NCBI GenBank assembly: GCA_013289665.1
Contig: JABCZN010000013.1
Coordinates: forward strand, 1 to 64,000
DNA: 64,000 nt
Reading direction: 5' to 3'
Source of the DNA: Acidobacteriota bacterium
GTDB taxonomy: Bacteria > Acidobacteriota > Terriglobia > Acidiferrales > UBA7541
A program made the position numbers and the translations under genes. Shown one piece after another: positions 16,936 to 25,423 of the stretch. The stretch's first letter is position 1, and the number at the start of each line of letters is the position of its first letter. The notes under the pieces are model-generated. The model saw only the letters and a program-made list of their open reading frames with translations. It ran no database searches and was not told where the DNA came from.

Positions 16936-17970
16936 ATGATTCTGGCTGGCGACATCGGCGGTACAAAGTGCAACCTCGCTGTATTCGAGCAATCGGGCGC
17001 AGGCCTGCGGCCGGTATTTCAAACCCGCCACGCCACCAAGGATTTCTCCAATTTCGAGCAGTTGCTTGACTCTTTTGTTCAAGCCGCGCACACACACCTC
17101 GGGAAAGCGGAGGATATTTCCATCACCGCGGCCGGATTCGGCATTGCTGGAACGGTAGTCGGCGGTCGTTTGCATGCCATCAATCTTCCCTGGCAACTCG
17201 AGCCGGCATCGCTTGCAAGCACCCTGAATCTAAACAGCAACAATATTGTTTTCATGAATGATCTCGTGGCCACCGCTTGCGGAATCGATCGACTGGAACA
17301 ACGGGATTTTTTCCTTCTGAATGAAGTCACTCCCCAATTCCACGCAAACAAAGCCCTGATTGCCGCCGGGACGGGATTGGGAGAGGCCATGCTCTTCTGG
17401 GACGGGCATCGACACGTCGCTGCGCCCTCCGAAGGCGGAGCTGCGGACTTCGCGCCCCGCACCACTCGCGAAATCCGCTTTTTGCAGTTTCTCAATCAAG
17501 ACCTCGCCCGCGTCTCCTGCGAAGAGGTTTTCTCCGGAAGAGGCTTCCGAAAAATTCACGAGTTCCTGAACCCGGCCACGCGCCACCCCGTATTTGATGA
17601 ATCTTCCGGTGATTCCGCGAAAGAGATCACACAGAACGCGATGTCCGGCGCTTGCGAAGTTTGCGTGGAAACACTCGATTTCTGGATTGATGCGTTTGGC
17701 GCCGAAACCGGGAACCTTGCCTTGCGGGTTCTTGCCTATGGCGGCGTGTACCTGGCGGGCGGCATCGCTCTTAAAATATTGCCAAAACTCAAGGAGGGCA
17801 CTTTCTGCCACTCCTTTGCTGACAAAGCGCCGCTCAATGCCGTGCTTGCGAGCGTGCCCATCTTTGTCATCTTAAATGAGGATGCTCCCCTGCTGGGGGC
17901 TGCCTACCAGGCCTTGGGAACTCTGGACCCTTGCCTGCATGCAAGAGCATTAGGATCCTCCTCGTATTGA
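16936..17970 (+). CDS. glk: Glucokinase-family sugar kinase
   Basis: The 344-residue product begins MILAGDIGGTKCNLAVFEQ, the phosphate-1 motif of hexokinase-fold kinases. It continues with AAGFGIAGTVVGG, FMNDLVATACGI (catalytic Asp) and AAGTGLGEAMLFW (adenosine/phosphate-2 loop). It has no ROK-type zinc-binding cysteine motif, so it belongs to the Glk family. Its position between nagB and an AmpG-like transporter suggests it may phosphorylate glucose, GlcNAc or an anhydro-sugar released by NagZ. The stop codon lies inside a hairpin (ATCCTCCTC at 17955-17963 with GAGGAGGAT at 17982-17990). Confidence 0.85.
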   Translation: MILAGDIGGTKCNLAVFEQSGAGLRPVFQTRHATKDFSNFEQLLDSFVQAAHTHLGKAEDISITAAGFGIAGTVVGGRLHAINLPWQLEPASLASTLNLNSNNIVFMNDLVATACGIDRLEQRDFFLLNEVTPQFHANKALIAAGTGLGEAMLFWDGHRHVAAPSEGGAADFAPRTTREIRFLQFLNQDLARVSCEEVFSGRGFRKIHEFLNPATRHPVFDESSGDSAKEITQNAMSGACEVCVETLDFWIDAFGAETGNLALRVLAYGGVYLAGGIALKILPKLKEGTFCHSFADKAPLNAVLASVPIFVILNEDAPLLGAAYQALGTLDPCLHARALGSSSY

Positions 17971-18064
17971 AATACAGCCCTGAGGAGGATTTGCATCTCT
18001 GCTTCTGGCAAGACTTCAACAGCATGTTCGGCCCCTCGGTTTCCAGACTGCAAAGAAAGGTGCG

Positions 18065-19360
18065 ATGACCAAGGATAGCGTGACGACCCGGATTCATCCG
18101 GCGGCATGGATTCCGACCATGTACTTCGCGGAGGGCCTCCCTTTCTTCGCGATTTCCCTCATCGCCGGAATCCTTTACAAACGTCTCGGCCTTCCCAACG
18201 ACATCATTGCCATGTACACCAGTTGGCTTCTCCTTCCCTGGTCGTTGAAGCCGATTTGGAGCCCGCTGCTAGAAATGTTCAAGACCAAGAAATACTTCGT
18301 TGTGCTTTTCGAATTTGCCGGAGGATTGAGCCTAGCCTCGATCGCCCTCTGTCTGCCTCTGCCAAATTACTTCCGCTTCACGCTCGCTCTTTTCGCGGTA
18401 GTCGCGTTCTGTTCCTCGACACATGACATTGCGGCTGACGGTTTGTACATCGCCAGTCTTTCCGCGAAGCAGCAGGCTGCCTATGCAGGCTGGCAAGGTG
18501 GCTTCTACAACGTCGCGCGTTTCTTTTCGCAGGGAGCCCTGGTGATTCTGGCGGGTTTTCTCGAAGCGCGCTTCGATGTGCCGCACGCCTGGATGGCTAT
18601 CTTTGCCGGGATGGGACTGCTTCTCGTGATGTTGAGTCTCTATCACCTGCGCGTGCTGCCCACGGGGACAGAGCGGCGTTCCGAGAGTTTTCGCGAAATG
18701 GCCGCGACCTTCTTGGACGTCATCGCAAGTTTTTTCAAGAAGCCAAACATCATTTTGCTTCTCATCTTTCTCCTTCTCTATCGCGCCGGCGAAGGTCAAA
18801 TCGTAAGAATCGGGCCGCTCTTTCTAGTCGACAAACGAACGCTCGGCGGTCTGGGATTGACAACGGATCAGTTCGGAACCATCTATGGCACTTTCGGAAC
18901 GGTCGCGTTTATCCTCGGCAGTATCCTCGGCGGTTACTTTACTTCGTGGCTGGGCCTGAAACGCGCCTTGTTGCCGCTCATTTGCGCGATGAATCTCCCC
19001 ATGCTCGCTTACTACTACCTGAGCACGGCGCTTCCGACAAACCATGCCGCGGTGACTGTTGCCATGAGCCTGGAAATGTTCGGATATGGCTTTGGTTTTG
19101 TAGGAGTGATCTTGCTGATGATGCAGGAAATTGCCCCAGGAAAATACCAAACCGCTCACTACGCCTTTGCCACTGCGTTGATGAACCTGGGCCTCATGCT
19201 TCCAGGAACCGTGAGCGGAAAAATCGAAGTGGCGCTGGGCTATCGAAGATTCTTTATTTGGGCACTGATTTCCGCCATCCCCGCCTTGATTCTTTCGCGG
19301 TTCATCCCCATCCGTGGAGGCGCGATAACTCCTCCAGAATCCCAGATTTCAGAAGTCTAA
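18065..19360 (+). CDS. MFS transporter, AmpG-like (peptide/muropeptide permease class)
   Basis: The 431-residue protein has about 12 hydrophobic segments. It has the AmpG-type start IPTMYFAEGLPFFAIS and the loop SWLLLPWSLKPIWSPLLEMF, which in this family carries the conserved L-P-W-x-x-K-x-x-W-x-P pattern. HDIAADG follows, as in AmpG D-I-A-x-D-G. AmpG proteins import GlcNAc-anhydroMurNAc muropeptides into the cytoplasm. Here the gene lies directly before nagZ, which cleaves such products, so a muropeptide or chitobiose-type substrate is likely. The 40-base gap to nagZ indicates one operon. Confidence 0.8.
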   Translation: MTKDSVTTRIHPAAWIPTMYFAEGLPFFAISLIAGILYKRLGLPNDIIAMYTSWLLLPWSLKPIWSPLLEMFKTKKYFVVLFEFAGGLSLASIALCLPLPNYFRFTLALFAVVAFCSSTHDIAADGLYIASLSAKQQAAYAGWQGGFYNVARFFSQGALVILAGFLEARFDVPHAWMAIFAGMGLLLVMLSLYHLRVLPTGTERRSESFREMAATFLDVIASFFKKPNIILLLIFLLLYRAGEGQIVRIGPLFLVDKRTLGGLGLTTDQFGTIYGTFGTVAFILGSILGGYFTSWLGLKRALLPLICAMNLPMLAYYYLSTALPTNHAAVTVAMSLEMFGYGFGFVGVILLMMQEIAPGKYQTAHYAFATALMNLGLMLPGTVSGKIEVALGYRRFFIWALISAIPALILSRFIPIRGGAITPPESQISEV

Positions 19361-19399
19361 GCATGGCGATGGGCGCGCAGAATTCTTGAGGAGCATTCC

Positions 19400-20995
19400 A
19401 TGTCCCTGACACTGGAGCAGTCGATCGGCCAACAATTTCTCTTGAGCTTCACCGGTAAGCGCAAACCACCCTCCGAGTTGCTGCGGATCCTGAAGAGCCA
19501 GCACGTCGGTGGCATTGTCCTTTTTCGGGCCAAGAACATGGGAAGTCTTTCCGAGTTGCGTCAGTTGACTGCGAAACTACAGAAGGCAGCGGCGCGGAAC
19601 GGCCAACCGCCTCTCCTGATCGCTGCGGATCAGGAAGGCGGCCAACTCATGGCTATCGGAGACGCGACCCCTTTTCCAGGGAATATGGCGTTAGGCGCCA
19701 CTCGCTCTGAAAAACTGGCCTACAAGGTAGGAAGGGCTCTTGGACGAGAAGTCGCTGCTGTTGGAGTGAACGTCGACTTTGCGCCAGTCTGCGACGTCAA
19801 CAACAATCCCGCCAACCCCGTTGTCGGCACACGATCATTTGGAGAAAACCCTGCTCTTGTATCGCGGCTAGGCGCTGCCCTAGTTAACGGTCTGCAATCA
19901 GCGGGCGTCGCCGCGACTGCGAAACATTTTCCAGGTCACGGCGATACTTCTAGCGACTCGCACCATGGCGCTCCCGTGCTCCCGCACGATTGGGAAAGAG
20001 TCTGCCACGTGGAATTACCGCCGTTTCGAGCGGCCATCCGAGCGGGTGTACAGCTCATGATGACGGCCCACATTGTTTTTCCTGCGTTGAACGGGGGCAC
20101 GAACCTGCCGGCCACCCTTTCAGAGAATATCCTGGGCGGTTTGCTCCGCCGCAAGCTGGGCTTCGACGGCCTTATCGTCAGTGACGCGATGGATATGCAC
20201 GCTATCGAGCAGGGTCCCGGACTGGTTGTGGACGCGCTGGCCGCTTTGGGAGCCGGCGTCGATTTGTTGCTGCTGAATCACGATTTAGCCCGGGTATCTT
20301 CGACGTATTCCTGTGCGGTTCAGGCAGCCCGTCGCGGCCTTCTCTCGCCTACGGAAATCCATGCTTCGGCGCGTCGAATTCTCCATCTGAAATCCTGGCT
20401 CGCCCGCTCCAAGCAGCCGCCCCTAAGCGTGATCGGCTGCCGCGAGCATCGTGCGCTGGCGCGAGAAGTCGCGGAGAAGTCCGTCACGCTCGTGCGTGAC
20501 ACGACCCGGCAATTGCCACTCGATCTGCATGCCAGCGCCGGAATCGCAGTCGTTGTTCCACGTCCGGAAGACCTAACTCCTGCAGATACCTCCTCGCTCG
20601 TGGTCCCAGCCCTGGCTTCGGCCGTTCACCGCTATCACCGCCAGGTTGACGATTTCACAGTGGCGATGAATCCTTCCGCCGCGGAAATTAGGGAGTGCTG
20701 CGCCCGACTCCTTAAATATGATCTTATAATCATTGGGACGATTAACGCTGCGGACCACCCCGGCCAGGCCGCTCTCGTTAACACGTTGCAGAAGGAAGGA
20801 CGCAAGGTCATTGCCGTAGCCCTACGGATGCCCTACGACCTCGCCGCATACCCCGAAGCTCCAACTTACCTCTGCACCTACAGCATCCTTCCTCCCGCGA
20901 TGGAGGCGCTGGCCGACGCACTCTGGGGACGAATCCCTTTCAACGGGAAGCTTCCCGTTAGCATTCCCGTTAAACACTTGTCTCCGGGTCGTTAG
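19400..20995 (+). CDS. nagZ: Beta-N-acetylhexosaminidase, GH3 (NagZ-like)
   Basis: The 531-residue protein has a GH3 TIM barrel in residues 1-340. ADQEGGQ (77-82) and KHFPGHGDTSSDSHH (175-189) form the NagZ-specific Asp-His acid/base loop. IVSDAMDM holds the nucleophile D262. About 190 further residues form an alpha/beta C-terminal domain found in longer NagZ proteins such as those of Gram-positives. No signal peptide is seen, so it should act in the cytoplasm on imported GlcNAc-containing fragments. The upstream transporter supports this. Downstream there is a clear gap before the next gene. Confidence 0.9.
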   Translation: MSLTLEQSIGQQFLLSFTGKRKPPSELLRILKSQHVGGIVLFRAKNMGSLSELRQLTAKLQKAAARNGQPPLLIAADQEGGQLMAIGDATPFPGNMALGATRSEKLAYKVGRALGREVAAVGVNVDFAPVCDVNNNPANPVVGTRSFGENPALVSRLGAALVNGLQSAGVAATAKHFPGHGDTSSDSHHGAPVLPHDWERVCHVELPPFRAAIRAGVQLMMTAHIVFPALNGGTNLPATLSENILGGLLRRKLGFDGLIVSDAMDMHAIEQGPGLVVDALAALGAGVDLLLLNHDLARVSSTYSCAVQAARRGLLSPTEIHASARRILHLKSWLARSKQPPLSVIGCREHRALAREVAEKSVTLVRDTTRQLPLDLHASAGIAVVVPRPEDLTPADTSSLVVPALASAVHRYHRQVDDFTVAMNPSAAEIRECCARLLKYDLIIIGTINAADHPGQAALVNTLQKEGRKVIAVALRMPYDLAAYPEAPTYLCTYSILPPAMEALADALWGRIPFNGKLPVSIPVKHLSPGR

Positions 20996-21140
20996 AGTAG
21001 CACACGCCAGAAAAATTGCTGGTCGTTCAAGAGTCAACTGGTATGATGGCTCCCGATAAAAATGGCGAAGATTTCCTTCCTGGAATTGAGTTTCAGGCCA
21101 ACCACGGATACTCATCTTTTTTCTCGCAAGGGGGGATGCA

Positions 21141-22664
21141 TTGACTGAGTCGAACAATAACGCGTTAAATCGTCGAGAGTTCATCCACGGCACACTTGCC
21201 GGTGCCGCCTTCGCTGCGTTGCCAGTCGCTGCTTTCACTGCAGACAATCCCGACCTCCAGTCGGTGCTGAGCCAAATACCGAAGATGCATGACGAGAACG
21301 TGAAGCGGTTGCAGAACTGGGTCGCATTGCCTTCCATCGCGGCCGAGAACCGCAACTATCCGCAGGGCCCTGACTATATGGCACAACTCGCTCGCGATGC
21401 AGGATTCGCGAATGTCGAAATTGTGCCAACATCCGGCAAGCCTGGGGTCTTCGGCACTCTGGATGCTGGCGCGGCGACCACTGTGGGCATCTATTTTATG
21501 TACGACGTGAAACAGTTTGACCCTTCGGAGTGGTCTTCTCCGCCGCTCGAAGGGCGGATCCTCGAAAAGGAAGGATTGGGCAGCGCTTGCATCGGTCGCG
21601 GCGCTGTAAACCAGAAGGGTCCTGAAACGGCCTTCCTCGGCGCCCTCCATGCCTTCAAGACAGCAGGGAAAAAATTGCCTGTAAATCTCGTGCTCGTCTG
21701 TGAAGGTGAAGAAGAGATTGGATCGACCCACTTTCCGGAGGTTGTCCTCCAACCCAAGGTCACCGCTGCGCTGAAGAAATGCATGGGTGTGTTCATTCCA
21801 GAAGCGGGCCAGGACGCGGATGGAGGCATTCAGATATCACTAGGCGCCAAGGGCGTAGTTGAACTTGAACTGGTTTCGAGCGGAGAGCGGTGGGGACGAG
21901 GGCCCAAGCATGATGTTCACTCCAGCCTTGAGGCACAGGTGGACAGTCCCACTTGGCACCTGGTGCAGGCGCTCAGCACGCTCATCCAGTCCGATGGACA
22001 CACGCCTGCCGTGGCGGGCTTCTTTGACAAGGTCAAGCCTCTTGCTCCCGCACAGATAAAGATGATCGAGGATGCAGCCGCTCACCGCAGTGAATCCATC
22101 GTCAAAAAGCAGCTAGGCGTTGAGCATTGGGTGCATGACACAAACTGGCTTGACTCTCTTTTGCTGCTCGAATCCAAGCCCACGATCAACATCGAGGGCT
22201 TGGTCGCTGGATACACCGGCCCCGGTGGCAAGACGGTTTTGCCGCATCGCGCCGTCGCGAAGATTGACATGCGGTTGGTGCCTGACATGACGGCTGCCGG
22301 CACACTGGCGCTTCTGAAGGAGCACCTTGCGAAACACGGGTTTGGCGACATAGAGGTCAATATGACCGGTGGCTACGATCCGACACAGACTTCCCCGGAT
22401 TCGAAGCTGATCCAGGCGCAAATTGCGACTTACCGCAATCTGGGTCTCGATCCCGTGCTGTGGCCTCGATCAGCCGGTTCTTGGCCGGGATACATTTTCA
22501 CTTCCGAACCTCTCAATCTTCCCGCTGGACATTTTGGAATGGGACATGGGACCGGTGCACATGCTCCGAATGAGTACTATCTGATTGATTCCACCAACCG
22601 AAAGGTTGCGGGGATTGACGGGGCTGTGCGCTCCTTCGTCGAGTATCTATATGCGTTAGCTTAA
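21141..22664 (+). CDS. M20-family hydrolase homologue with altered metal ligands, Tat-exported
   Basis: The frame starts with TTG at 21141 behind GGGGGA; the nearby ATG at 21136 is out of frame. Residues 1-33 are a Tat signal (NRREFIHGTLAGAAFAA). The body follows the M20 carnosinase/DapE-like pattern: a YDV strand, RGA..KGP, EGEEEIGS (188-195) and a late GAHAPNE. However, the first metal-ligand His of the usual G-H-x-D is Met (M120 in YFMYDV), and the bridging Asp of RGAxD is Asn (N157 in RGAVNQKG). The catalytic glutamates and last His remain. It may bind one metal, use another chemistry, or have lost activity. It would act in the periplasm. It is monocistronic. Confidence 0.75.
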   Translation: MTESNNNALNRREFIHGTLAGAAFAALPVAAFTADNPDLQSVLSQIPKMHDENVKRLQNWVALPSIAAENRNYPQGPDYMAQLARDAGFANVEIVPTSGKPGVFGTLDAGAATTVGIYFMYDVKQFDPSEWSSPPLEGRILEKEGLGSACIGRGAVNQKGPETAFLGALHAFKTAGKKLPVNLVLVCEGEEEIGSTHFPEVVLQPKVTAALKKCMGVFIPEAGQDADGGIQISLGAKGVVELELVSSGERWGRGPKHDVHSSLEAQVDSPTWHLVQALSTLIQSDGHTPAVAGFFDKVKPLAPAQIKMIEDAAAHRSESIVKKQLGVEHWVHDTNWLDSLLLLESKPTINIEGLVAGYTGPGGKTVLPHRAVAKIDMRLVPDMTAAGTLALLKEHLAKHGFGDIEVNMTGGYDPTQTSPDSKLIQAQIATYRNLGLDPVLWPRSAGSWPGYIFTSEPLNLPAGHFGMGHGTGAHAPNEYYLIDSTNRKVAGIDGAVRSFVEYLYALA

Positions 22665-22768
22665 GGCAGAGCGGGCGGGAAGGAATCGCCAACCTATGAT
22701 TTTTCGGATGGTTGCGGCGCTTGAACCAGTTCCCCAGGTCCTTAGTTGTCCTCCGCGGAACTTCGGAT

Positions 22769-22960
22769 TCACAGCTTACGAATGACCTTCATGAAGGCGT
22801 CCACTTTTCGGTTCAAGGTCGCCTTGCTAACTTTCAGGTGCTGCTCCATGCTGATGCCGGTGAAGAAGGTCAAGATCATCTCGGCGAGTACTGTGGGTTT
22901 CATCGCGGATGTCTCGGCTTCGACATTTTTCGCAGCGAACACCGGTCTCGACGATAACGC
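22769..22960 (-). pseudogene. TetR-family regulator C-terminal remnant (tentative)
   Basis: The minus-strand frame ends TVLAEMILTFFTGISMEQHL, then KVSKATLNRKVDAFMKVIRKL and a stop at 22769-22771. The helical pattern and ending resemble the ligand-binding half of TetR regulators. No helix-turn-helix is present upstream, where an alcohol-dehydrogenase tail begins on the other strand. The pair looks like a divergent regulator-enzyme couple collapsed by a deletion. Confidence 0.4.
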
Positions 22961-22964
22961 CCGC

Positions 22965-23117
22965 CTAGATTCTCTCAAGAGCTACATCCTTCCGGGACTC
23001 GCGTCCGGTGCATTCAAACCATGGATCGCGAAGACGTTTCCCTTCGAACGCATCGTCGATGCTCACCGCTATCTCGAGTCAAACGACCAGTTCGGGAAAA
23101 TCGTCGTTACCGTTTAG
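22965..23117 (+). pseudogene. Zinc-type alcohol dehydrogenase/quinone oxidoreductase C-terminal remnant
   Basis: The last 50 codons of a plus-strand frame read YILPGLASGAFKPWIAKTFP, then FERIVDAHRYLESNDQFGKIVVTV. The pattern F-x-x-x-x-x-A-H-x-x-L-E-S-x-x-x-x-G-K-I-V closes medium-chain dehydrogenase/reductase proteins of the quinone oxidoreductase type. The cofactor-binding and catalytic domains are absent. It is a dead 3' fragment. Confidence 0.65.
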
Positions 23118-23263
23118 CGTCCTTTCAGGGCGGGCCGGTAGCCCTGCCTTCACGATATAGTCGAACGGCCGGGCGGGAATTTGACAGATCGTCCAATAAA
23201 TTTTTCATCTTCATGCTTTGTGCCTGGTCATCTCAATGCCCGCAGCTTCTGACGAGTCTTTTT

Positions 23264-24517
23264 TTATTTCAACTGCCGAATCCGCTCTTGGAGGAATTGC
23301 CGCTCTGGTTCCTGCTGGGTCAGCGCCAGAGCTTTCTCATAAGACGACCGAGCCTCAGAGGTCCTGCCGAGCCTTCGGCACATATCCGCACGGGCGGAAT
23401 GCGCCAGGTAATAATTTGCCAATTCGCCATGTTCCAATACCGCGTCGATCTGCGCCAGACCGGCCTCTGGACCATCGCGCATTGCAATTGCCACGGCACG
23501 ATTCAGCTGGACAACCGGCGAAGGCTGAATTCGTGCCAATCGGTCGTAAAGCGCAACAATCTGCCGCCAGTCGGTCAGAGCGACCGATTCCGCCTCCGCA
23601 TGAACGGCGGCAATCGCAGCCTGCAGTGTGTAAGGGCCGAAGCGACGGGACTCCAGTGCTTTCTCGAGCAATGCCACTCCCTCCGCGATCTGCTCCCGGT
23701 TCCAGAGCGAGCGATCCTGGTTCTCCAGCAAAATCAGCTCTCCGGTCGGAGAGGTTCTCGCGGCGTGACGCGATTCGTGTAGCAACATCACGGAAAGCAG
23801 CCCCATGACTTCCGGCTCTGGCCGGAGTTCGCTCAGCAACCGGCCCAGTCGAATCGCCTCGCCGGTTAGCTCGGCTCGCATTACCTCCGCTCCCGCCGCA
23901 GCCGAATAACCCTCGTTAAAGACGAGATAGATCACCTGAAGCACCGCGCCCAGTCGCTGCGGCAATTCCTGCGGGGTCGGCACCTCATAGGGAATCGGCG
24001 TCTCTCGAATCTTTGCCTTTGCGCGCACAATGCGCTGCGCCATCGTACGCGGCGTGATGAGGAACGCCTTTGCTATCTCCTCGGTTGTCAGGCCGCACAC
24101 CTCACGCAAGGTGAGCGCAACGTGCGCTTCCGGCGCTAGAGATGGATGACAGCAGGTAAAAATCAGGCGCAGTCGATCGTCCTCAAGGCTGTCCTCTTCA
24201 TTGGACCTTTCCGCCGAGCACCCTTGCGCTTCGAGATATCGAGCGAGCTCGTCTTGAGACGCATGAAATCTTGCCCGTCGACGCAGAGTATCAATGGCTT
24301 TGAATCGAGCCGTCGAAATCAACCATGGTCGCGGCCTGTCCGGAATACCAGTCTGAGGCCAGGACTCCAGAGCGGCGGCGAATGCCTCATGCATGGCCTC
24401 TTCGGCGAGATCCAGATCTCCGAGGAGGCGCACGAGCGTCGCCAGGACGCGTCCGGATTCCGATCGGTAAAGAGTCTCAATGGTCCTGCTGAGTTGTTCG
24501 GGCACAGGCGGCGGCAT
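23264..24517 (-). CDS. ECF42-type RNA polymerase sigma factor with C-terminal TPR-like extension
   Basis: The 417-residue protein has sigma region 2 (residues about 10-75; GDLDLAEEAMHEAFAAAL, PRPWLISTARFKAIDTLRRR) and region 4 (about 130-180; LTLREVCGLTTEEIAKAFLI, MAQRIVRAKAKI). These are followed by a 230-residue helical extension with TPR-like repeats. This architecture defines the ECF42 group, whose members lack a classical anti-sigma factor. The extension itself is thought to control activity. ECF42 genes usually neighbour one or more small YCII/DGPF proteins; none is visible here, because the upstream side carries gene remnants. The downstream side has an alcohol dehydrogenase fragment. 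Confidence 0.9.
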   Translation of the reverse strand: MPPPVPEQLSRTIETLYRSESGRVLATLVRLLGDLDLAEEAMHEAFAAALESWPQTGIPDRPRPWLISTARFKAIDTLRRRARFHASQDELARYLEAQGCSAERSNEEDSLEDDRLRLIFTCCHPSLAPEAHVALTLREVCGLTTEEIAKAFLITPRTMAQRIVRAKAKIRETPIPYEVPTPQELPQRLGAVLQVIYLVFNEGYSAAAGAEVMRAELTGEAIRLGRLLSELRPEPEVMGLLSVMLLHESRHAARTSPTGELILLENQDRSLWNREQIAEGVALLEKALESRRFGPYTLQAAIAAVHAEAESVALTDWRQIVALYDRLARIQPSPVVQLNRAVAIAMRDGPEAGLAQIDAVLEHGELANYYLAHSARADMCRRLGRTSEARSSYEKALALTQQEPERQFLQERIRQLK

Positions 24518-24581
24518 CTACGCCAAACTAGCAAACAGAGCGGCTCGACACAACCGCACTCGGGCTTCCCCTACCCACAAT

Positions 24582-24899
24582 TCAATGGCCCGCCACTGCG
24601 CTGATCGAGAGTTTGGAAACGGGACAATAGAATAGGTCCTCGCAAACGCCACCAACTCCCGAAATGGCCATACGGAAACCATCCTCCTTTTCCGGCCAAA
24701 TCTGGATCGTTTGAGCACTCTGCAATCCCCGATAATACTTCTGAAGCACGAAGAAGGCTTTTTTCTTCTCACCGAGGTCGGAGACAAGTCCTTTGCGATT
24801 GAAATAGTCCTCAATATGAGGGAGAGTCCGCCGCGCGCTGCGAAAGTCCTTGAGTATCCAAGGTGTCATTCCGCGCAAGAAGGGAATTCGCTTCAGCAC
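24582..24899 (-). pseudogene. GH2 beta-glucuronidase/beta-galactosidase C-terminal remnant
   Basis: The minus-strand frame reads LKRIPFLRGMTPWILKDFRS, then ARRTLPHIEDYFNRKGLVSD and KKKAFFVLQKYY. This closely follows the end of the GH2 catalytic barrel in beta-glucuronidases (P-F-L-R-G-x-x-P-W-x-L-x-D-F-R-S, then N-R-K-G-L, then K-K-A-F). The rest of the enzyme is missing: upstream, the opposite strand carries a malectin ORF that begins at the same point. The frame opens at a GTG inside the homology, not at a true start. This is a rearrangement remnant beside a uronate operon. Confidence 0.6.
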
Positions 24900-25362
24900 G
24901 CTTCCCGTCAGGATCGTCGTGGGACACTCTCCCTATCGTGATTCCAGTGGCAATGTTTGGATGCCGGACCAGTACTTCTTTGGCGGACGCCTTAGTAGTT
25001 TCGGAGGTGATCTATCGAAAGTCACCGATGGTCGTCTTTACGAATGGCATCGATTTGGACACTTCCGTTATGTAGTTCCCGTCACGACGGGCGGTAAATT
25101 CACTTTGAAGCTGTACTTCCTGGAGCATTGGTTTGGCGTCCAGAATGGCGGTATCGGAGGGGTGGGCAGCCGGGTGTTTGACGTATCTTGCAACGGGTCG
25201 ATGCTTTTGAAAGGATTTGATATTTTCCGGGAGGCCGGGTCCAAACCACTGGTTAAATCCTTTCAGCATATTGAACCTACACCGCAAGGCAAAATAGAGA
25301 TCTACTTCACTCCAGCCGTGAACTACCCATCGATAAGCGCCATTGAAGTTATCCCCGAATAG
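24850..25362 (+). CDS. Malectin-like carbohydrate-binding domain, probably 5'-truncated
   Basis: Residues about 20-170 form a malectin-type beta-sandwich. It runs from YRDSSGNVWMPDQYFFGG through VTDGRLYEWHRFGHFRY, LKLYFLEHWFG, FDVSCNG and GFDIFREAG to the final strand SISAIEVIPE. Malectin domains bind carbohydrate and in bacteria usually sit at the end of larger glycosidases or kinases. The first 20 residues have no signal peptide, and the start region lies antisense to the GH2 remnant. I infer that the 5' part of a larger gene was lost at the junction near 24,890. A cytosolic stand-alone product is possible but unlikely to be useful. Confidence 0.6.
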   Translation: MSIQGVIPRKKGIRFSTLPVRIVVGHSPYRDSSGNVWMPDQYFFGGRLSSFGGDLSKVTDGRLYEWHRFGHFRYVVPVTTGGKFTLKLYFLEHWFGVQNGGIGGVGSRVFDVSCNGSMLLKGFDIFREAGSKPLVKSFQHIEPTPQGKIEIYFTPAVNYPSISAIEVIPE

Positions 25363-25423
25363 AACAAGCCTCTGGAATTCCGCGGATTTGATCGATCACG
25401 CGGTTCTTCGATTCGCAGGACAC

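Noticed and set aside
17955..17990. Hairpin around the glucokinase stop codon as a terminator
   Set aside because: The stem is only 9 bp with an 18-base loop and has no U tract, and the next gene follows closely in the same direction; it is more likely an internal operon feature.
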